NCBI GenBank assembly: GCA_011800155.1
Contig: CM022368.1
Location: forward strand, 4,278,001 to 4,342,000
Direction: 5' to 3'
DNA from: Flammulina velutipes
Taxonomy: Eukaryota > Basidiomycota > Agaricomycetes > Agaricales > Physalacriaceae
Length of the DNA stretch: 64,000 nucleotides
Made by a program: the position numbers and the translations under genes. The notes beneath the pieces were generated by a model that ran no database searches, was not told where the DNA came from, and saw only the letters and a list, made by a program, of their open reading frames with translations. Shown one piece after another: positions 53,972 through 64,000 of the stretch (within the stretch, counting starts at the first letter, position 1; each line of letters starts with the position of its first letter).

Positions 53972-56849
53972 ATGCCAGTCCGCCCTCGCAATCCGTTCGT
54001 CGACGACGAGGCTCAAGAGAACGAGAGTGAAACCGAAGAGAACGGTGGGTGTGCCTTTTCCCACTTTTCGAAGGAAGCTTATTGATCTTCTCTGCCAGAT
54101 TCTGATGATTTCTTGGACAACTCGCAAAGCAGGCAGGACACTGGACAGGCCTTCCGAAGAGATAGAGAGGACAGACCGAAACATCAACCTTCTCTCTTGA
54201 CAACATTTCAGGACATCATTGACGCGTATTCGCAGTCTACACGGGAGATATCGGAGCCTGATACAGCGGAGAGCGACGTCGAAGATGAAGACGAGTACGA
54301 GACCGACATCGAGGAGCCTGCCATCCCAGATGTGCGTACAACAGCTGAAGAAATAGCGGACCTGGCTTCTGTTGGAATGGTACGCTTTACAATTCGTTCA
54401 GTACGTTCGATTTCTGTCTAATATAGTATTTCCCGTTAGTCTAAACTGCTCGTAGGGAAGTAAGATGCATATATTGCATCGCCTTCAACGGGTTTTGTGC
54501 ATGCACGACTTAACTTGTGACTTCTGGATCGCTCGTGGCACGGGTTCGTGTCGATATCTCTATGCCCTATTTTTGACCAAATCTGGGACTACCGCGGAGG
54601 CGAATCTAGCCAAAGTTCGCAAGGCCTGTAGTAACACCTCATCTCTCGGAAATCCCATCCCACCAGCATACAATCTCGAGGACGAGAGGGATCTCCAGAG
54701 TTTATCCTTGGCCGGCGCCTATCTCACCGTCTGCGAGTGTGTGGGAGTACTCCCGACTCTGATTGATGTACGCTCTGCATCTATTATCTCCGACCGTGAA
54801 GATCGTGTTACCACCTTGTTGGCTCGAGCGAGGAGTCGCTTGCACATGAACTGGGCTGGAAAATGGGTCGTCATCCAGACTGGTACATATCGAGGCGACG
54901 TCGGATTCGTGCGGACGGGTTCAGACATCTATTGGGATTGGCTGTCAGCTTGTCGGGGTAGCTGGGTGGAAATTCTCGTAGTGCCACGGGTGTGCAACGA
55001 TCCAGCACTCCGTGACTATGGAGATGGTCTCAACGAGAATGGCAAGCGATGTCCTACGCTGGACAACCAGGAACGCCGTACCAAACGTCTTCGCTCAGTT
55101 GGAAATGCGGACAAGCGTTTGGAATCTCATCTTTTGTCGGATAGAAGGGGTCTCACACTGGCAAACGAAGGACGCTTATGGCAAGTTTATGAGCAGTTCC
55201 CCGATGTGGTGTTTGCCACGGACCTCGTCGTCATTCGAGTACCTGCCAAAAGCCTTACTCTGGCTCTAGTGACTCCGTTACAGTTGCGTCAGGCATACAT
55301 GGCATCGGAAAATGGAGAGATTGACAAAGCCACCTTGCCTCTTATGAGCAGTTGTAGGCTGGAAGAAGATGAGCGTATCGTTCACAGACCAACGCGCTGG
55401 GTGGGGCATATGGTGGAATGGCGAGCGGATTCAGTTTTGGCTTACAGAGTTGCTGATGGGATTAAAGAGGAACGTATCCTCCCAACCTCAGAAATCAACA
55501 AGTATTTCGACGTGGGAGAGTATGTTGATGTGATGATCTGCACGGAGACATCCTCGGAGGTTGTTGGTTCGGGATGGGTTATACAGAACATACATGGCGC
55601 GCTATTGCAGCTTTTTACTCATCGTCTCACTCCAGAGGGACACACAGGGGAGGTGAACCACTTCATTGGCTGACATCTTTCTAACTCGTGCTGAAAATCA
55701 ATCTAGATCTACGATCTTGACCCAGATTTCTGTCGCGCCACTACTGCTTTCTGGAAGGGACCCAACGCCCTACTTCGTCATGTTCCCGACGCACCTATCT
55801 CCGTTGACACTCTCACCAAACGCCCGCTAAAAATTCTGCCTCCCTACATGACCCAACCGGACTATTATACTGGAATGATTCCTTGGAAGGGGCTGAATGT
55901 AATCATTACAGGAAAGCATCCATTCAAAGGTCAGCGAGCCAATGTGGTCGATGTCAATATCACGCCTGGCGCAACAAAGTCGGGGTTACGCATATCAGTG
56001 GCCATGTATAACTCGATGACACACGCGTCATTCAAGGAGAACTTAGACTATGCTGATGTTCTCGACGAAAGGTAGGAGAAACTGCTTTGATTCAACTCCA
56101 GATCAATGACCCTCGAACTCAGAACAGGATGGCCACTCAGAGTCGCGAATCCGATAAGTCCCCGCCATATCCACGCAGGATTCTGTGGCGACAAGAAGGA
56201 CTGGCATGAGGAAATGGTTCAACACTTCGGTCTGACTTATCAAACTCGCGATATCAGACGTGTTTCTCCGCCACCTCCACAATTCGACACCGCTGGTGGT
56301 GGTGCGAGCGCTGCAATGACCGTCGAAACGCTTAGGCCGGAGGACAACTGGATCAGTCGTGAGTTCCTCTGTGGAATCACGGTTCAAGTCTTCCGCAAAA
56401 GTTCTCGCGCAGTAAAGCCTAAGAGCATTCCTGTCATGTACAACAAGGGTGGGATATTCCAAGTTGACCTAGAGAAAGATAGACTCAAAGGCAAAGCGAT
56501 CCCTGCCAATGATCTTCTACCTCAACACCCAGGCCCACGACCAGCTCCAGGAAAGTGTTGGATGGTATTGGAAGGACCGTGGCAGGGGAAATATGTCCGG
56601 CCCATTAGATATACGATGCATGTGGATCGGCTTGAAGGAGTTGAAAGGGAGGTTCCACACTGGGAAGTGTTCGAGGTGATACGAGACCACATGCAGCCTG
56701 ACATTCCAGGAGATATGAGGCTATTCGTACGTGACGATCACCTTATCGTCCTTGGTGAGAGCCAACAAGTACTGAAACTGAACATGCACCTCAATTCTTA
56801 CCATGTCGGATCGCGAGTTGATCCATGGATAGTCGGGCCACATGACTGA
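53972..56849 (+). CDS. SPT5-like KOW-repeat protein carried by the CACTA element
   Basis: Five or six exons, about 880 residues. The N-terminus is acidic as in Spt5: MPVRPRNPFVDDEAQENES, TEENDSDDFLDNSQ and SDVEDEDEYETDIEEP. A region that may correspond to the NGN domain follows (CDFWIARGTGSCRYLYALF). Three KOW-like segments are visible: MNWAGKWVVIQTGTYRGDVG, IPWKGLNVIITGKHPFKGQR and GKCWMVLEGPWQGKYVRPIR, each with the glycine and hydrophobic pattern of a KOW motif. True Spt5 is a nuclear transcription elongation factor with Spt4; this gene lies inside the transposon, lacks a CTR-like repeat tail and is diverged, so I read it as a transposon-carried derivative. It may act in transcription of the element or in DNA/RNA binding. 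Confidence 0.75.
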
Positions 56850-57050
56850 ATATACATGACTTTTTGTAATACTTTTCTCACCAGTAGATATTTTGGACTA
56901 CATAGTATAATATACTTCAAACCTCTCTCAGTCTGTAACGATATGAGATCAATGAATTATCGGATTTATCACATGTAATGAGCGGTACTTAAGTACTTAG
57001 TACTTAATGCTTAACCCTGAAACATTGATGTGGTGGAACCTCGACGTATC

Positions 57051-57119
57051 CACAACGTATCCACAACGTATCCACAACGCGAGGTACCCTGTCGGAGGCA
57101 CAAGCGAATGCCACCCGTG
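57051..57119 (-). repeat. Right terminal inverted repeat of the CACTA element
   Basis: 69 bp; counterpart of 30892-30960. Just inside it the 11 bp unit GTTGTGGATAC (read on the minus strand) is present three times in tandem. Confidence 0.9.
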
Positions 57120-57122
57120 TGA
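57120..57122. repeat. Target site duplication of the CACTA element, right copy (TGA)
   Basis: TGA immediately follows the right end, matching 30889-30891. Confidence 0.75.
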
Positions 57123-57501
57123 CTGATCATCGTTATTATTGCTGTCCAACTTGGTTTGCTCGTTGTCTGGAGTCCACGCCCAATCTCATCGATTGTATTT
57201 GTATAATACTCAATCGCACCTGATTCAGCCGTTCTCCTAGTCGGAGGTTTCTCCATCTAAAGTGTCGAAGACACCGTTCCCGAGCGAATAGCGAAAGACA
57301 TACATTGCGTATGTGAAGCGAGAAATACTACGTTTTGGCCACCCCCACCACAAGCGATACTCAAATGACAATGTACAAGTCATATCGTGGTCGTATTAGT
57401 ATAGTCAAATAAGAAAACAGACATTAGAATCCTACATCCATTGTACCTAGGTAAACAAAATAAAGCAGCTAGTCGAAACCATGAATCCTCCACCGTCCCG
57501 T
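57123..57501. other. Intergenic, no gene supported
   Basis: AT-rich spacer between the transposon end and the 3' end of the FHA-RING gene; nothing recognised. Confidence 0.4.
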
Positions 57502-58979
57502 CTACGGCAAATTCTCCCGTGCATTCTTATCCTCGACATGCATGACCACATCTTCATCACCACCACCAACATGGCTGATACCCGTAGGCCCACCCACAGC
57601 CTCGCCCGAGCTCCCAGCATCAGCATCCATAATCCACGTATTCGAATTAAACCGATCCTCCTCCTCCTCCATCATCTCCATCCTACTCCTGCGTCTCGAA
57701 GCAGACACATCACGATGCACATCAGTCTCAACCTCAGTCTCCGCACCAGCGTCGCGTTCGCGTTCTCGCTCGCGTTCCTCCCGCTGTTTCTGCTTGCCGG
57801 CGACGTCGACGGCGATGGGCTCGTCCTCCGGCTCGCTCTCTTCGACTACGTCGAGCTCGACTTCGACTTCGACGTCTTCGTCTAGGTCGGCGAAGGTTCG
57901 GCATAGTGGGCAGGAGAATGCGGGGTGGTGGCTTTCGAGGAGGGGACGGATGCACTTGTAGTGGAAAGTGTGGGAGCATGGGGCGATGAACAGCGCTTGG
58001 CGGATGGTTACAGCGAATAGGCCTGGTCTGTATTAGTACATGGGTCGAATGAGATATGGAGGAACGTACAGATACAGCAGTCCGGTATGTTATTGGAGTT
58101 GCCAGACTTGCCGGGCGTTATCGGTGTCGCAAGAGATTTGAGATTCTTGAGGGCGCTCGTGCTAGGAGGCGGATCAGTCGACGTCAAACGAAGAAAAAAT
58201 TGGACGAACTTGAAGACATTCTTGTGACCTTGCCATTCACGACCGACTTCCACCCGGATCTTGACGCTCTTGTAGATATCCTCCGTACCTCCTTGATAGT
58301 CGACGCCGAGCTGGAGGATATCCCCGTCCCGCAAGGGACGAGCTGCGCTCTCGGTGTTGGCAGGACTCAGACGGAGGTGGTTGAGGAAAGTCCCGCTGCT
58401 GCTCTTGGTATCTCGAATATAGAATTTTCCGCCAGCTTCGACCCATACTTCGGCATGTGTCCGAGAAACCACTTTGGACTTGAAGGCGACCTTGCCTGAA
58501 GTGGTGGCATTAGCGTGGGCGGCTGTAGCGGGATTGGAACGTTCGGTGAAGCGGCCTATGCGAACGGGTTGGTCGCCTTCACGCACATCACGGGTGATGG
58601 CGTCGAATTTGAGGGAGCGTCGGGAGTCGAGATGGGGGACGAGGCGGATACGGTGAGCCAGGCCAGACGAAGGTGTTGAGCCAGAAGCGAGTGCGATGCT
58701 GCCATTGGGGTGTACCGGAGCAGACATGGTTGTCGGCGACGGCGCCGGTGATGCTGGTATTATTGACGACGGCTGGGCTGCTCCTCCAAGGCCACCACTC
58801 CTACGTCGACGCAGCATCTGCGAAAAGCCTCCTCCTGCAGCCTGGGGCATCGATGGACTGGGCGGATCTGGCGAAGTTTCGCGTTCGTGGCTTTGAGACT
58901 GTCGTCGTCCTCGTAGCAAGTTGCCAAGGATGGTGCTTCGCACGGGGGGAGATTCGTTGCCTTGTTGGTGAACGTCCAT
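57502..58979 (-). CDS. FHA-RING E3 ubiquitin ligase (Dma1/CHFR-like)
   Basis: Two exons, about 475 residues. The N-terminus is disordered (MDVHQQGNESPPVRSTILGN, Ser/Pro-rich). The FHA domain runs from about residue 110: IRLVPHLDSRRSLKFDAITR, VRIGRFTERSNP, KVVSRTHAEVWVEAGGKFYI and DTKSSSGTFLNHLRLSP; this contains the phosphothreonine-binding GR, S-R-x-H and S-S-G-T-x-x-N residues. It is followed by a RING: DCCICLFAVTIRQALFI, PCSHTFHYKCIRPLL and FSCPLCRTF. The tail is acidic and Arg-rich. Domain order and size fit yeast Dma1/Dma2, which delay mitotic exit by ubiquitinating septation or spindle components. The intron lies inside the first RING cysteine pair (acceptor accag). Confidence 0.92.
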
Positions 58980-59455
58980 TTAATTCTGTGAACACTGTTA
59001 AGCGCTGATGAGAAATAGGGTTTCGGTGGCGGACGCACAATAGTGATTAGATCCTCTGAATCTCTGATTTCCTCGTCAATGTGAGTGCCAATCGCGCGAA
59101 GCCTTGTCGTAAATTGCTCGTCGTAGACTGCAGATCGTGAAAGCATGCAACGCAGGCGATTTCCTGGCTCAACTCGCCTGGATGATGGTGGTTCAGGACA
59201 AGTGCCAGATGGCTGATCTAATCATTCGCAGCTAAACTCCGTCCAGTTCATCTTCCTTTGATTCCACCTACAGCTTGCTCTCAGTCTAGCCTGCACCTAT
59301 CACAGCTATCTATATCATTTCCCTGAAATCTAAATCTTCCACCTTGGTTCTCTAAGCTGAGGCATCAAGTGGTTACTTCCATGGACAGTCACTTCGCCCT
59401 CTTTCATTCAAGCTTTCACAAATGCACGAAGGCTATCCATATAAACTTATCATAA
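58980..59455. other. Intergenic, no gene supported
   Basis: Promoter side of the FHA-RING gene and 3' side of the CHAT gene. Short frames without support. Confidence 0.4.
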
Positions 59456-62400
59456 TCAAACCCCGAAATGTACATACGGAACCCAAGCCAAAAAATTCCT
59501 CTCCCCAACCCTCCCCCTCAACTCCTCCACTGCACACCGCAAAGCCCGCGCAACCCCCACTCCCTCCAAAAGACCTCCATACACATCACCCGCAACCCCC
59601 GGCGCACACCCATCCTCAATACTCCACATCGTAGCAACCACACCCCGAAAACCAGCCAACAACATCCCCGCCGCCAAATGCAACGACTCGCTCGGGAGGT
59701 GCTCGTCCCCGCTCGCCGTCTGGCACGCAGAGAGGAACGCGAGATCCGCGTGGGGGAGGTTAGCGCGGATGATATCGGAGAGCATCAACCGCTCGGAGCC
59801 GGTGAGGAGGAGGGCGCTTTCGATGGGACGGGAGGGGTGTTGGACGGCGTGACAGGCGAAGTGCACCCATGTCGCGTTCCCGATCTCTTCTAGGACTCGC
59901 TTAGGCGTTGCGTCGGAGTCGGAGAGACTGATGAACTCGGATTTAGGGCTGATTATCTTCGAAAGGACCGAAACCTCGGTGGATACACCTGGGATGGGTA
60001 ACTGGCCAGTGGGAGAGGAAACGGCAACAGCGAGCACCCGACGTTTCGAATCATCGACAGGAACACGAGATCGTGAGTCCAAGAGTGCGCTCAGCGTTGG
60101 AGTGTATGAAGAGACGACAAAGTCATAGACTTTGCTGCCCATATCTGGTTTCGTGTAATCTCCCGCTGCATGTAAAGGTAAGAAGGCCAGTTCTCCCGTC
60201 GGACACCAGTGCAAGTGAACGCTAGGACTTTCGGAAGGGTACTAGAGGGGATAGATTAGAGAGTAAGCACATCATCATGATAACCACAAACCTGGATTGC
60301 CAATGCATGCAAGACCGGCTGGGTCACCTTAACCCACAACTCCCCAAGCAGCTCTTCAAAAACCGTCTCCACATCGTCAGAGTCAAAGTCCGCAATCACC
60401 CCTGCTCGAGATGGAGCGCGAAAAGCGAAATCTTCCGTCATCGTGCATCTTAGACTTTCATGCATTCGCTTCACATCTCCCAAAGAGAGCAAAGGCAGAG
60501 CCACATGCATCGCATCCTCCGCAAGAACCACGAGGGCATCACAGCGTCTCGCGCAGACGTTCACGATGACAACCACCGAATCAACCGCTCCCTTCACCAA
60601 CTCCCCAAACACCTTCGGGAGCAAAAACTTCTCCAGTCCAGGTAAACTCCTCGCCCGTACCAATCCCTCCACCCACTCACAAGCCAATCGTCGATGCCTC
60701 TGTCCTTCCACCTCCGATACTTCCAATCCAGTCCCCAAAGTCGACAGCTGCTGACTCAAATCTTCGAGTCGCTTTGCCAGCTCCGCATCCACCCTACGAA
60801 GAGCATCAAACGGCGCACGAAGCTGCAACATCTGACCCCAAACGACAGAGCGTCCTTGCTCGAGCCACTCAATCGCAGTAGCGAAAACTCCCTCTTCGAT
60901 AGCGTATGATGCTGCGACGGTAGGTAGCTCTGCAATGGACGGGACCTTCAGGCCATATCCTGAGACGCTGATCCTGGAGGGCTTCATCAGAGCATTGTGA
61001 CGGTCTGACAGTGGTAGGCCCAGCCAAGCAGTAGTAGGGAGGATATCCATCCCCGTGCGAATTGCCATCATCCGCATAGGACGATCCTGAAGAGCTTCTG
61101 CGGCCGATTGCCAGTACATGGTGGCCATGAGACGCACATAGGCACGATTTCTGGAAGATTGGGAGACTTTGGCAAAGATATGGGCTGAGTCTTGGGCATC
61201 TTCCATGTTATGTCGTGAATGGTAGCGATGGAGAAGAGCAACGCCTAGCGATATGTGGTGGACATGCTCATCGATTGAGCCAACGGGAGTCGAGTCTGAT
61301 AATCGACGCAAAATATCGATACCGGCATCCAAATCCTGAGGGTTTCCCAGTGTCGAAGCACGATCCACCAGACATAGACCAAGTAGGTGGGAGATGGCTG
61401 ATGACATCGGGTCCTGAGGCTTTCCACATTCCTCCCGTGCGATCACAATCGCCCTCTCCAAGTCGTCCTTCCTGTCCTCAACGGTAAAACGCACATAGAG
61501 CGCGGTAGCGAGGCCACACGAAGAGTACCTCCGTGCGTTGTGATCTTCTCCCGCTAACCTCAACACCTCCTCCCTCAGCCGAATCACTTCCTCCAGATCC
61601 CCAGCATCGCCAAACGCCTTAAACCTGGCGAACACCGCCAACGCTCTATTGTTTGCGTACCCAATGTATGACTCGCTACCCTTCTCTGCCAAATCCAACG
61701 CCTCCTGATTGTACTTCAATCCCTCGTCCAAGTCAGCTCGAGACTGGAAGATCTGAAATCGCCGAACCAGGCTCAGCCCCAGGGTGTTGAGTAGATTCTG
61801 ACGTTGATACAGCTCCGGCGGGATGTGCACCAGCGCGTCATGCACGATGCTGACTGTCCTATCCAAATCGGCAATGTCACCGAACTCTTCGAAGCGCGCC
61901 CGATAGCCTTTCGCCAGCTGTACGTACAACGTCAGGCGGTCAAGCGCGAAGTCCGCGCCAAACGGCCGTACACGTTCGGCCTCTTCGAGTAACAAAATGC
62001 CCCGCTGCAGGAGTTGGGGATTAGAGGTATCGGTAAGACTGTTTCCCAAGGCCTGAAGGCGGAGAGTCTTCCTTGGGTGCTTATCCGGAAGTCTTCGAAT
62101 GGAGTGTTCGAAGAGAAGCTGCATCGACGGGGAAAGCTTCAAAGACTCTACCGAAGCCGTCTCATAGCACCCTCTAGAACGCACGTAATCGTCCATCTTG
62201 GAGGTGAGCAAGAACTGGGCATCGCATATCCCAGCAAGATTGGAGAGGAGGCGAATACGCGCTACAACGCGAGGGAGAGCAATGATTCGTATTTTAATGG
62301 TGTTGAATACAGTGTTGTCGAGGGGCAGCCGGACGTTGCCCTGCATCGACATGGAGACTAGGTGGTCCATCGATTTGACAAATTCGTCGTCGCTGCCATC

Positions 62401-62992
62401 TAAAATACCGTTCAGTTCCCGGTCAACGACGGCGCAGGTAAACCAACATACTCAAGTTGAGCACAGGCGAAGCGGAAATTGGTGAATGATATGGGGCCGC
62501 ATCGAAGGCAGCTTGGACCATTGGTGTATCTTCATCTTCCAGAATGACGTCCGCCTCGATTCCTAGGAAGGTGTTAGGATGTGAGGTCCAGTCAAAATTG
62601 AACTGGTTTACCTGTGCGCGGATTATTGTACAGATCTTCCAGATCAAGATAGACTGAGCCCACTTTCCGACGACTGTGTTCTTCATAGATGTCGAGGTTC
62701 AGCAGTTCTGCTTCCATCCGACTGGAGAGGGGTTGAGCAATCGTACGAGCAGAGACATAACGAATACGCACACAGTAATGTCCGCGGTCCTCATTATCCA
62801 TTGCCCGTCATTGCTTTGTGTCTCGGCGCGCGCTCTGGCCAGCGTATTCTCCTGGTGAACATACTCGACGAAAAGCCTCGTTGTGGCAGGTAGTGATGCT
62901 TTCAAGACGAGGTCTACCACTGTCTGTGAGCCAGGATGTTAAACACAATACCAGACGCGTACTTGAGATGGATAGTATCCCTCTAAGGACAT
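59456..62992 (-). CDS. C2-like / TPR / CHAT-domain protein (caspase-like protease)
   Basis: At least five exons, about 1,050-1,100 residues. Start MSLEGYYPSQTVVDLVLKAS; the first ~140 residues are beta-rich and C2-like (TVRMEAELLNLDIYEEHSRR, VGSVYLDLEDLYNNPRTG). A central helical TPR region follows (LGNSLTDTSNPQLLQRGILL, LNTLGLSLVRRFQIFQSRAD, FGDAGDLEEVIRLREEVLRL). The C-terminus is a CHAT domain with WCPTGELAFLPLHAAGDYT, TWVHFACHAVQHP (catalytic His) and DLAFLSACQTASGDEHLP (catalytic Cys), then GFRGVVATMWSIEDGCAP. Both catalytic residues are kept. CHAT domains are clan CD peptidases related to caspases and separases; bacterial ones activate gasdermins or act in type III CRISPR defence. Fungal copies are numerous and poorly studied. 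The junction between the C2-like and TPR parts is uncertain. Confidence 0.85.
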
Positions 62993-63057
62993 GTTAGAGT
63001 TTATTGGAGAAGAAGAAGAGACAGATAACGCACCTGCTACTCATGATGGTTCGAAAT

Positions 63058-63318
63058 CAGGAAAAACGGACGCGTCTTGAATGCTGGGCATTTTGACCCC
63101 GAGAGTTCGGGCGGTGTTGAGTCCGAAGAGATGCTAGGTTTGATGTGCCCTCGATGCGTGGCGCAGTCCAGTTCTTGCGTTCAGACCAGCGAGTAAGAAG
63201 GGAACCAAATGCGCGTAGCTCATGGACGTTGACTTTGGGAATGGCGACGGCGCCGGCCCCGGGCAGAATGCGATCAGCGGCATCGGTGATCTCCGGTGAA
63301 ATTGTGGCGTGTCACAAT
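63058..63318 (-). pseudogene. Possible gene fragment without start codon
   Basis: An open frame with protein-like content (ISPEITDAADRILPGAGAVA, IPKVNVHELRAFGSLLTRWS, ERKNWTAPRIEGTSN) runs from a stop at about 63318 to a stop at about 63058, with no ATG before the first 40 codons. It may be the remnant of a gene cut off upstream. It overlaps the promoter region of the CHAT gene. No family recognised. Confidence 0.3.
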
Positions 63319-63534
63319 GACTAATTACACGTCTATCACCCACATATAAACAATAATTATTGCTATTAATACGCACTGCATCTCTGACGCCCAATTACTG
63401 TGCGTGGAAATTATCACAGCGTCAACATTTACAGCTTTGTCGTGCCACTGATTACTCAAGGCGGTAAGTAGCGCTTGTAATATGTGTGTAAATGTACACA
63501 GCCTGATATGGATCTTAATTTGTTGGTGTTCTCC

Positions 63535-63542
63535 TATATAAT
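63535..63542 (+). promoter_or_regulatory. TATA box of the small gene at 63620
   Basis: TATATAAT, 78 bp before ATG 63620; this also argues against the upstream in-frame ATG at 63551 as the start. Confidence 0.45.
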
Positions 63543-63619
63543 CCTGGGAAATGTACAACGACATCCATCTTCCCCATCCCCACCGCCTCACTTCAGCCAC
63601 TCACACACACCGTACAGCC

Positions 63620-63853
63620 ATGCCTTCTACCACTCACCACCCAAACTCACATACAAATGATGGAGAGCCTTCGAAGCAGAGCCCACCGCCTCCCGCTGCA
63701 GGCAGAACCATTGTGGCGCAACGCGCTATAAACAGAACCAGAAACAGAAACCGGAGGAGAAGAGGGGAGTCATCGGAGGTGTCTGGGATTACAATAACTC
63801 TGGTCACGGAAGATGAAGAGAGCAGAATAGTGTCGAAGACGCTGGACTATTAG
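63620..63853 (+). CDS. Small basic protein of unknown function
   Basis: Single exon, 77 residues: MPSTTHHPNSHTNDGEPSKQ, a Pro-rich spacer, an Arg/Asn-rich segment (INRTRNRNRRRRGE) and a final ITITLVTEDEESRIVSKTLD. The Arg-rich stretch could be a nuclear localisation or RNA-binding signal. No family recognised. Support is the TATA box and the leader length. Confidence 0.45.
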   Translation: MPSTTHHPNSHTNDGEPSKQSPPPPAAGRTIVAQRAINRTRNRNRRRRGESSEVSGITITLVTEDEESRIVSKTLDY

Positions 63854-64000
63854 TCGGCAAGGCGCCACAAATTATGTTATCATCCTAGCTCAACCATGCA
63901 CATCCATATGTTCCAACTCAAAATTTTGTAAGTGATTTTAACAATTCATACTCTGAAAAGTCATCTTCTCGATGTATTGCTTTGAGATAACCACACTTGA

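Larger units (their letters stand above)
30892..57119. mobile_element. Giant CACTA (CMC/Tnp2) DNA transposon with cargo genes, 26.2 kb including a nested element
   Basis: The ends at 30892 and 57119 are inverted repeats that both start CACGGGTGGC and match over 69 bp with one mismatch. Immediately outside, TGA occurs at 30889-30891 and again at 57120-57122, the 3 bp target duplication expected of CACTA elements. Inside is a Tnp2 transposase gene, and between the ends no ordinary host gene is recognisable. Cargo: a small protein, a CCHC-knuckle protein, a ~1,700-residue repeat-rich protein and an SPT5-like KOW protein. Subtracting the nested element and its duplication leaves about 16.2 kb. 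The near-perfect ends and open reading frames indicate a young copy. Confidence 0.9.

Noticed and set aside
59422..59893. Plus-strand open frames opposite the CHAT domain
   Set aside because: They mirror the strongly supported CHAT coding region on the other strand.
12440..63720. Recurrent TGTGGCG motif (for example near 15633, 25930, 30774, 31067, 37334, 63303, 63713)
   Set aside because: A 7-mer of this kind is expected several times in 64 kb; the flanks do not agree, so I do not call it an element end or regulatory site.
1..64000. CRISPR arrays, bacterial operons, origins or riboswitches
   Set aside because: The sequence is eukaryotic with introns throughout; no regularly spaced short repeats or ribosome-binding sites are seen.

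Overview
The window is nuclear DNA of a basidiomycete fungus, almost certainly an Agaricomycete. Almost every gene is broken by several 45-70 bp GT-AG introns, genes are packed on both strands, and the repertoire is typical of mushroom-forming fungi: Tnp2 and KDZ transposons, F-box and BTB proteins, a DUF7702 membrane protein, an FSH-type serine hydrolase, a PL3 pectate lyase and a TPR-CHAT protein. Gene models were spliced by eye, so exon borders of the longer genes are approximate.

Left flank (1-30,891), host genes: a secreted PL3 pectate lyase (8-1219), a stand-alone dsRNA-binding-domain protein (2915-3250), an FSH1 hydrolase (3553-4935), a BTB protein (5790-6668), an MFS transporter (7450-9319), three small secreted cysteine-rich proteins sharing a knottin-like spacing and one intron position (9623-11,876), a microbial-type PARG (12,477-13,388), a small putative zinc protein (15,070-15,512), a polytopic membrane protein (17,396-18,987), tRNA-Thr(UGU) (19,074-19,145), a flavin monooxygenase (19,497-21,749), two F-box proteins, a DUF7702 protein and several proteins of unknown function.

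Centre (30,892-57,119): a 26.2 kb CACTA (CMC/Tnp2) DNA transposon. It has 69 bp terminal inverted repeats with one mismatch, subterminal 11 bp repeats and a TGA target duplication. It carries a Tnp2 transposase, a CCHC zinc-knuckle protein, a small protein beside a minisatellite, a ~1,700-residue repeat-rich protein and an SPT5-like protein with three KOW-like segments. The 5' part of the transposase gene is split by a second, nested transposon of 10,031 bp (37,128-47,158). This one has ~1,038 bp inverted repeats that look identical except for one G in a homopolymer, and a 7 bp target duplication (CTCGTCA). Removing it with one duplication copy restores the Tnp2 reading frame. It encodes a KDZ-family transposase on one strand and, divergently, two accessory proteins, one with two RNase H1 N-terminal-like modules.

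Right flank (57,120-64,000), host genes again: an FHA-RING ubiquitin ligase (Dma1/CHFR type), a C2-like/TPR/CHAT protease-like protein, a gene fragment and a small basic protein.

The most noteworthy items are the giant cargo-bearing CACTA element with a very young KDZ element in its transposase, the knottin-like secreted family, the TPR-CHAT protein, and 9 and 14 nt micro-exons in the pectate lyase.
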